Shown here piece after piece: positions 58,689 to 64,000 of a DNA stretch of 64,000 nt; position 1 is the stretch's first letter; the number at the start of each line of letters is the position of its first letter. The notes beneath the pieces are model-generated. The model did no database searches. It saw only the letters and a list, made by a program, of their open reading frames with translations, and was not told where the DNA came from. Both the position numbers and the translations under genes were made by a program. Source of the stretch: Streptomyces sp. OR43. Its GTDB lineage: Bacteria > Actinomycetota > Actinomycetes > Streptomycetales > Streptomycetaceae. The stretch is from the NCBI RefSeq assembly GCF_008042275.1, contig NZ_RDBK01000043.1, positions 3,569,237 through 3,633,236 of the forward strand. Reading direction: 5' to 3'.

Positions 58689-58712
58689 GGAGAACGTTAT
58701 ACGCGCTTCTCC
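58689..58712. promoter_or_regulatory. Candidate LacI operator downstream of the promoter
   Basis: GGAGAA-N12-TTCTCC is a perfect 6+12+6 inverted repeat around CGTTATACGCGC, just after the predicted transcription start of the solute-binding gene. A repressor bound there would block elongation. Confidence 0.5.
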
Positions 58713-58788
58713 GTGCAGCCGGCTCCGCTGTTCCCTCGTGGCCGCTCTCCGTTCCCCGCTCTCTCTCAAAGACCTCCGGGAGTCTTCC

Positions 58789-60102
58789 GTGTCCCTTCGT
58801 ATGCCCTGTGCCCGCCGTAAGCGTCCGGCCCTGTTCACGGCGGGCGCCGTCTCTCTCGCCCTGCTCTCCACCGCCTGCGGCGGCAGCGGCGGATCCTCGG
58901 CCGCACCCAAGGAGTTCAGCTACCTGAGTGTCACCGAGAACACCACGGTGAAGACCGCACTGACCACGATGTCCGGCGGCGCCTGCAAGGCGGCGAACGA
59001 CGCACTGCCGCTCAAGGTGGAGACCGTGCCGCAGGCGAGCCTCGACCAGAAGCTCCAGTTGCTGGCCGGCCAGGACGCTCTGCCGGTGCAGTTCGCGGCC
59101 GGCAACGCCCCCGCCCTCACACAGCAGCTGGCCAGGTCGGGCAAGGTCGCCGACCTGGAGAAGGAGCTCAAGGACCTCGGGGTGTACGACCAGCTGGAGC
59201 CGGGCGCCGTCTCCACGATCAAGGCCCTGTACGGCGGCAAGCTGGAGGTGCTTCCGTACGAGTACAACGTCGAGGGCATCTTCTACAACAAGAAGCTCTT
59301 CCAGGAGAACGGCCTGAAGACCCCGGCCACGTGGGACGAACTGGTCTCGGCAGCCGCGAAACTGCAGGACGCGGGTGTGCAGCCGTTCACCGCCTCCGGT
59401 CAGCAGGGCTGGCCGCTGACCCGGCTGATCAGCGGCTACCTCTACCGCAGCCTCGGGCCGGACGCGCTCAAGGCGGTGGCCGACGGCAAGGCGAAGCTCA
59501 CCGACCCGGAGTACGTCAAGGCTGCCGAGGAGATCGCCGGCCTCGGCAGGAAGGGCTACTTCGGCAAGGGTGTCGGATCCATCGACTACGACACCGCGAT
59601 GAACCAGTTCCTCAACGGCAAGGCCGCCATGTTCTACATGGGCAGCTGGGCGCTGGCGAACATCTCCGACGAGAAGCAGAACAAGGTCGGTGCGCAGAAC
59701 GTCGGCTTCATGCCCTTCCCCGCGGTCTCCGGCGGCAAGGGCTCCATCGACCAGTACCCCTCCAACGTCGGCCTCGGCATCACGTTCGGTGCCCGGTCCT
59801 TCGACGACAAGACCGGCGACTGGGTCTCCTGCATCACCAAGAACTACGGCAGCACCGCGCTCAGGGACCACGGCTCCATCTCCGGCTTCAAGGTGAACAC
59901 CGAGGTGATGGACGCCAACGACGTCACCACCCAGGTCCGCAGGACGATCAGCGAGTCCCAGCGGAACGTGCTGTGGTTCGAGGCCCTGTTCAGCACCAAG
60001 GCCACCACCGTCAGCCAGACCAACGCGGCCGGACTGGTCACCGGGAGCACCAAGCCCGAGGCGTTCATGCAGACCGTTCAGGACGCGCTGACCGCCAAGT
60101 GA
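58789..60102 (+). CDS. ABC sugar-binding lipoprotein
   Basis: A 437-residue extracellular solute-binding protein of family 1. The signal begins with C-A-R-R-K-R, has a hydrophobic stretch and ends in the lipobox L-S-T-A-C, so it is anchored by a lipid at the cysteine. The mature protein has the family marks Y-N-V-E-G-I-F-Y-N-K-K-L-F and A-M-F-Y-M-G-S-W-A. With two permeases and a rhamnosidase downstream it likely binds rhamnosylated oligosaccharides or flavonoid-type glycosides. The GTG at 58789 (GGGAG upstream) is preferred; no ATPase gene is present, so a shared MsiK-type ATPase is expected. Confidence 0.9.
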   Translation: MSLRMPCARRKRPALFTAGAVSLALLSTACGGSGGSSAAPKEFSYLSVTENTTVKTALTTMSGGACKAANDALPLKVETVPQASLDQKLQLLAGQDALPVQFAAGNAPALTQQLARSGKVADLEKELKDLGVYDQLEPGAVSTIKALYGGKLEVLPYEYNVEGIFYNKKLFQENGLKTPATWDELVSAAAKLQDAGVQPFTASGQQGWPLTRLISGYLYRSLGPDALKAVADGKAKLTDPEYVKAAEEIAGLGRKGYFGKGVGSIDYDTAMNQFLNGKAAMFYMGSWALANISDEKQNKVGAQNVGFMPFPAVSGGKGSIDQYPSNVGLGITFGARSFDDKTGDWVSCITKNYGSTALRDHGSISGFKVNTEVMDANDVTTQVRRTISESQRNVLWFEALFSTKATTVSQTNAAGLVTGSTKPEAFMQTVQDALTAK

Positions 60103-60108
60103 GACCGG

Positions 60109-60160
60109 CCGGGGGCGGTCCACGCCTCCTCCCCGCACAGCCCGCGTGGGCCGCCCCCGG
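60109..60160. terminator. Strong intra-operon stem-loop
   Basis: A 17-bp stem (60109-60125 with 60144-60160, one G-T pair) closes an 18-base loop and is followed by TTTTG. It starts right after the binding-protein stop and should end part of the transcripts and shield the upstream mRNA, giving more binding protein than permease. Confidence 0.8.
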
Positions 60161-60207
60161 TTTTGTACCGGCAGGTCTCTTCAACGGAAACGAAGTGGAC
60201 ACCATCC

Positions 60208-61092
60208 ATGCACCGCGTACTCGGTGACCGCAGGGCCATCGCGATCCTGCTCGGTCCCGCCCTTCTCGTCTACTCACTGATCATGCTGGTCCCCATCGTG
60301 TGGTCCCTCGGGTACTCCTTCACCCGGGGCAACACCATCGAGGGATTCACCGGCAACGGGGGTGCCAACTTCTCCCGTCTGTTCGACGATCCCGCCGTCC
60401 GCGACGCCCTGTGGTTCACCCTCAGATACGCCGCCCTCGTCACGGTCGGCCAGATCGTCGCCGGCTACCTCCTGGCCCTGCTGTACGTCTTCTTCCTGAA
60501 GAAGTCCTCCGCCCTCATCCGCACCCTGGCCTTCTTCCCCGTGGTGCTGCCCACCGTCGCGGTGGGCCTGCTCTTCCAGAAGTTCTTCCAGGTCGCACCG
60601 CAGACAGGCCCGGTCAACTCCCTGCTCAACGCGGTCGGGCTCGACTCCATCGACTTCTTCGGCAGCGCGGGAAGCGCGTTCTGGGTCCTGATCCTCATGG
60701 ACGTCTGGCGCTCCATGGGCTTCTACGCCGTCCTGCTCTTCGCCGGCCTCGTCGACATCCCCGACGAAGTCCTCGAATCGGCACGCCTGGACGGGGCCTC
60801 GGGGCTGCGGCTGATCCGGCACATCGTGCTGCCGCTCTCCCTTCCCGTACTGATGTCGTCGCTGATCTTCAGCATCAACGGGACGCTCAAGGTCTTCGAC
60901 TCCGTCGTCGCCCTCACCAACGGCGGCCCGGGCAACGGGACCACTCCACTGACCCTGTACATGTTCCAGACGTCGTTCACCTACAGCGACTACGGCTACG
61001 GCAGCACGATCGCCCTGCTGCTGACCGTGGTGTGCCTGCTGGTGAGCCTGGCCGTCTACCGCGTCTCGCGGCGCGATCTCTCGGAGAGCTGA
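60208..61092 (+). CDS. ABC sugar permease 1 (MalF-type)
   Basis: A 294-residue six-helix permease. The cytoplasmic EAA loop reads E-S-A-R-L-D-G-A-S-G-L-R-L-I-R-H-I-V-L-P at about 195-214, where the ATPase docks. The ATG at 60208 fits the family's short cytoplasmic start; an earlier TTG would add 15 residues. It pairs with the next gene, 5 bp downstream, and with the binding lipoprotein. Confidence 0.9.
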   Translation: MHRVLGDRRAIAILLGPALLVYSLIMLVPIVWSLGYSFTRGNTIEGFTGNGGANFSRLFDDPAVRDALWFTLRYAALVTVGQIVAGYLLALLYVFFLKKSSALIRTLAFFPVVLPTVAVGLLFQKFFQVAPQTGPVNSLLNAVGLDSIDFFGSAGSAFWVLILMDVWRSMGFYAVLLFAGLVDIPDEVLESARLDGASGLRLIRHIVLPLSLPVLMSSLIFSINGTLKVFDSVVALTNGGPGNGTTPLTLYMFQTSFTYSDYGYGSTIALLLTVVCLLVSLAVYRVSRRDLSES

Positions 61093-61097
61093 ACGCC

Positions 61098-62006
61098 ATG
61101 GCCATCGACACACCGCTGAAATCCTCCGCAGGGAACCGGGGCCGGCGGCCGTCCGGGAGCGGCGGACCCACGCGCACGGCCCGGGCACCGCGCCGGCTGT
61201 GGGTGAAGGCCGTCGTCACCGTCCTCCTGGTCGTCGAGATCTACCCGCTGATCTGGATGTTCCTGACGTCCCTGAAGTCCAACGACGACTACCTGAACCA
61301 CTCCACCTGGAGCCTGCCCACCACGTGGGAGTGGGGCAACTACACCGAGGCCTGGACGACCGGCCATCTCGGGCTCTACGTCCAGAACAGCCTCCTCGCC
61401 GTCCTGCCCGCTCTGGCGCTGATGCTGCTTCTCGGCACGGCCGCCGGGTTCGCTCTGCAGATCATGGTGTGGAAGGGTCGCAGCCTGACCCTGCTGGTCT
61501 TCCTGGCGGGCATGATGGTCCCGCCGCAGATGATCCTTCTGCCGCTGTTCACCGTGTACTTCCAGACCGGACTCTCCGGCACCCTGTGGCCGCTCGTCCT
61601 CACCTACACCGGCACCGGCCTCCCCCTGACCGTCTTCATGATGGCCACCTACTACCGGACCGTTCCCCGCGAACTCTTCGAAGCGGCCACCATCGACGGC
61701 GCGGGCATCCTGCGCGCCTTCTGGACCATCAGCGTGCCCATGGTCCGTAATGCCCTGCTCACCGTCGGCCTCGTGCAGTTCTTCTTCATCTGGAACGACC
61801 TGCTCATCGCGCTGACGTTCACCAACAACCAGGACCTGCGCACGATCCAGGTCGGCCTGCTCAACTTCACCGGCGACTTCGGCGCCACCCAGTACGGGCC
61901 GCTGTTCGCCGCCATCTGCATCAACGTCTTCGGCACCCTCCTGATCTACCTCTTCCTCAACCAGAAGGTCATGAAGGGCCTCACCTCGGGAGCGGTCAAG
62001 GGCTGA
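61098..62006 (+). CDS. ABC sugar permease 2 (MalG-type)
   Basis: A 302-residue six-helix permease with a 30-residue basic N-terminal tail. The EAA loop is E-L-F-E-A-A-T-I-D-G-A-G-I-L-R-A-F-W-T-I, and the ending K-V-M-K-G-L-T-S-G-A-V-K-G is typical of the MalG-type partner. It starts 5 bp after permease 1. The two form the channel of the importer. Confidence 0.92.
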   Translation: MAIDTPLKSSAGNRGRRPSGSGGPTRTARAPRRLWVKAVVTVLLVVEIYPLIWMFLTSLKSNDDYLNHSTWSLPTTWEWGNYTEAWTTGHLGLYVQNSLLAVLPALALMLLLGTAAGFALQIMVWKGRSLTLLVFLAGMMVPPQMILLPLFTVYFQTGLSGTLWPLVLTYTGTGLPLTVFMMATYYRTVPRELFEAATIDGAGILRAFWTISVPMVRNALLTVGLVQFFFIWNDLLIALTFTNNQDLRTIQVGLLNFTGDFGATQYGPLFAAICINVFGTLLIYLFLNQKVMKGLTSGAVKG

Positions 62007-62057
62007 CCCCGGCCCCACCACGCTCGCCCGCTCCCGCACGTGAAAGAAGGTCCCCTC

Positions 62058-64000
62058 TTGCTCCCCCCTCAGCCCTCCGCAGTCTCCTTCGAACACCTTT
62101 CGGACGGCCTCGGCATCGGAGTCGCCTCCCCCCGCCTCACCTGGACGCTGCCCCGGGGCTCCGGATTCCAGACCGCGTACGAACTGGAACTCGACCGCCA
62201 CGGAACCCGGTGGCGCACCGGACGCGTCGATGGCGCCGACCAGGTGCTGGTGCGCTGGCCCGGGCGCCCCCTGACGTCCCGGGAACGCGCCACCGTCCGT
62301 GTCCGCGTCTGGGGCGCGTACGGCGAACCGTCGGCATGGAGCCCACCGAACGCCGTCGAGGCCGGACTCCTCGATCCCGTCGACTGGCAGGCGGTACCGG
62401 TGGGCGCCGGCTGGGACGAGGACCCGGAGGCCGACCGCCGCCCCGCCCGGGTCCGCAAGGACTTCCGCCTCGACCGGCCCGTCACCCGCGCCCGGCTGTA
62501 CGTCACCGCCCACGGCCTGTACGAGGTGGAGATCAACGGCCATCGCGTCGGCGACGAGGCCCTCGCCCCCGGCTGGACGGTCTATCCGCACCGTCTGCGC
62601 TACCGCACCCACGACGTCACCAGCCATCTGACCGAGGGAGCGAACACCATCGGCGCCTGGCTGGGCGACGGCTGGTACCGCGGCAAGTACGGCTTCGACG
62701 GCGGAACCCGCAACATCTACGGCACCGATCAGTCACTCATCGCACAGCTGGAGATCACGTACGAGGACGGCACCACACGCGTCGTCGCCACCGACGGAAC
62801 CTGGACCGCCGCACCCGGGCCGATCCTCACCAGCGGTCTGTACGAGGGCGAGACCTTCGACGCCCGCCTCCACGACCCCGACTGGGCCACGCCGTCCGCC
62901 GCCGGCACGGGACAGTGGACGGCCGTCCGCACCGGCACCCGTGATCCCGCGACCCTCGTCGCCCCACTCGGACCGCCCGTCCGGTGCACCCAGGAGATCA
63001 CCCCCGTCACCGTCACCCGCTCCGAGGACGGCCGCCACCTGCTCGACTTCGGCCAGAATCTCGTCGGCCGCCTCCGCGTCACCGTCGACGGCCCCGCCGG
63101 GACCACCCTCACCCTGCGGCACGCCGAAGTCCTCCAGGACGGCGAACCGGCCACCCGCCCGCTGCGCGAGGCGTACTCCGTCGACACGCTGATCCTGTCC
63201 GGCGCGGGACCGCTCACCTGGGAACCCCGCTTCACCCTCCACGGCTTCCGCTACGCCGAGATCAGCGGCTGGCCGGGGGACCTGACGCCCGGCATGGTCA
63301 CCGCCCGCGTCCACCACACCGACATGCGCCGCACCGGCTGGTTCGAGTGCAGTGATCCTCTGGTCAACCGCCTGCACGAGAACGTCGTGTGGAGCATGCG
63401 CGGCAACTTCGTGGACCTGCCCACCGACTGCCCCCAGCGCGACGAACGCCTCGGCTGGACCGGCGACATCCAGGTCTTCGCCCCCACCGCGAGCTATCTG
63501 CACGACTGCTCCGGACTGCTCGACTCCTGGCTCACGGACGTCGCGCTGGAACAGTTCCCCGACGGAACGATTCCCTGGTACGTCCCCGTCATCCCGGGCG
63601 AGCCGATGTGGACGCCGATCCACCCCGGAGCCGCCTGGGGCGACGTCGCCACCCTGACTCCGTGGACGCTCTACCAGCGCTTCGGCGACATCGAATTCCT
63701 GCGCCGCCACTACCCGATGGCCAAGGCATGGGTCGACCTGGTCGCACGCCTGGCAGGACCGACCCGCCTCTGGGACACCGGAGTTCAGCTGGGGGACTGG
63801 CTCGACCCGGCCGCCCCGCCCGACGACCCCGCCGCGGGCCGCACCGACCGTTACCTCGTAGCCACCGCCTACTTCGCCCACTCCGCGCGTCATCTCGCCC
63901 TTGCGGCAGCCGAGTTGGACGAGCAGCCGGACGCCGCACGCTACGCGGTGCTCGCGGACGAGGTGGCGGACGCCTTCCGGCGCCGCTATGTCACGCCGTC
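62058..64000 (+). CDS. GH78 alpha-L-rhamnosidase (N-terminal part, cut by window end)
   Basis: At least 647 codons from a TTG at 62058 with GAAAGAAGG 7 bases upstream; the stop lies beyond the window. The order of domains fits GH78. A fibronectin-like N-domain comes first, then a beta-sandwich with Y-V-T-A-H-G-L-Y-E-V-E-I-N-G and W-L-G-D-G-W-Y-R-G-K (about 155-215). The D-F-G-Q-N-L-V-G-R region follows, and then the barrel start N-F-V-D-L-P-T-D-C-P-Q-R-D-E-R-L-G-W-T-G-D, which holds catalytic acids. No signal peptide is present, so it acts on imported rhamnosides. It is last of the visible operon genes. Confidence 0.92.
   Translation, partial: MLPPQPSAVSFEHLSDGLGIGVASPRLTWTLPRGSGFQTAYELELDRHGTRWRTGRVDGADQVLVRWPGRPLTSRERATVRVRVWGAYGEPSAWSPPNAVEAGLLDPVDWQAVPVGAGWDEDPEADRRPARVRKDFRLDRPVTRARLYVTAHGLYEVEINGHRVGDEALAPGWTVYPHRLRYRTHDVTSHLTEGANTIGAWLGDGWYRGKYGFDGGTRNIYGTDQSLIAQLEITYEDGTTRVVATDGTWTAAPGPILTSGLYEGETFDARLHDPDWATPSAAGTGQWTAVRTGTRDPATLVAPLGPPVRCTQEITPVTVTRSEDGRHLLDFGQNLVGRLRVTVDGPAGTTLTLRHAEVLQDGEPATRPLREAYSVDTLILSGAGPLTWEPRFTLHGFRYAEISGWPGDLTPGMVTARVHHTDMRRTGWFECSDPLVNRLHENVVWSMRGNFVDLPTDCPQRDERLGWTGDIQVFAPTASYLHDCSGLLDSWLTDVALEQFPDGTIPWYVPVIPGEPMWTPIHPGAAWGDVATLTPWTLYQRFGDIEFLRRHYPMAKAWVDLVARLAGPTRLWDTGVQLGDWLDPAAPPDDPAAGRTDRYLVATAYFAHSARHLALAAAELDEQPDAARYAVLADEVADAFRRRYVTP

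Overview
The window is chromosomal DNA from a high-GC actinomycete, almost certainly a Streptomyces. The G+C is very high, GTG and TTG starts follow GGAGG-type ribosome sites, and many TetR, MarR, LysR and LacI regulators are interspersed. The families seen are typical of the accessory arms of a Streptomyces chromosome: a RheA/Hsp18 pair, a CYP152 peroxygenase, a LigD polymerase domain, GGDEF-EAL proteins and an IS110 element. No tRNA, rRNA or CRISPR array was seen.

Region 1 (0.1-15.7 kb) is a stress and redox neighbourhood. It holds a DUF2267 protein, an Hsp20 chaperone divergent from its Hsp18-type regulator with a textbook operator, and a tandem universal stress protein. Next come an MFS carrier with a YbdK-type carboxylate-amine ligase, and a divergent operon of a PLP decarboxylase and an M20 amidohydrolase. 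A molybdopterin oxidoreductase that lacks the usual N-terminal Fe-S cysteines follows, translationally coupled to a small helical protein. A LigD-type polymerase, a CYP152 fatty-acid peroxygenase and two small charged proteins close the region.

Region 2 (16.3-24.6 kb) has a MarR/DHA2 drug-efflux pair, a TetR divergent from a sugar MFS carrier and GH3 glycosidase, a GNAT acetyltransferase and an APH-type kinase. Two tandem-repeat tracts lie here.

Region 3 (24.9-40.9 kb) is the most interesting part. An apparent minus-strand operon runs from about 40.1 to 28.0 kb: cellulose-synthase-like GT2, galE, UDP-glucose dehydrogenase, a UDP-glucuronate decarboxylase-like enzyme, a beta-helix lipoprotein, a membrane GGDEF-EAL protein, an alpha-oxoamine synthase-like PLP enzyme and a SAM methyltransferase. 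Several of these genes overlap. galU and a GH15 glycosidase lie next to it, and a TetR gene is divergent. The layout predicts a surface glycopolymer made from UDP-glucose-derived sugars under local cyclic-di-GMP control.

Region 4 (41.1-51.3 kb) is a patchwork with signs of decay and insertion: an epimerase pseudogene with an internal deletion, a membrane-anchored alpha/beta hydrolase, an FG-GAP protein, an IS110-family transposase with a possible bridge-RNA leader, a nitroreductase remnant, a TetR/aldo-keto reductase pair with two operators, an ArsR-like regulator, and a peptidoglycan-binding protein facing an HTH-membrane protein.

Region 5 (51.3-57.2 kb) is a gentisate (3-hydroxybenzoate) catabolic cluster: SDR, 3-hydroxybenzoate 6-hydroxylase-like monooxygenase, gentisate dioxygenase and FAH hydrolase, with LysR and MarR regulators. 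No maleylpyruvate isomerase was seen.

Region 6 (57.5-64.0 kb) is a LacI-controlled sugar operon: a solute-binding lipoprotein, two permeases and a GH78 alpha-L-rhamnosidase cut by the window end. It would import and cleave rhamnosides.
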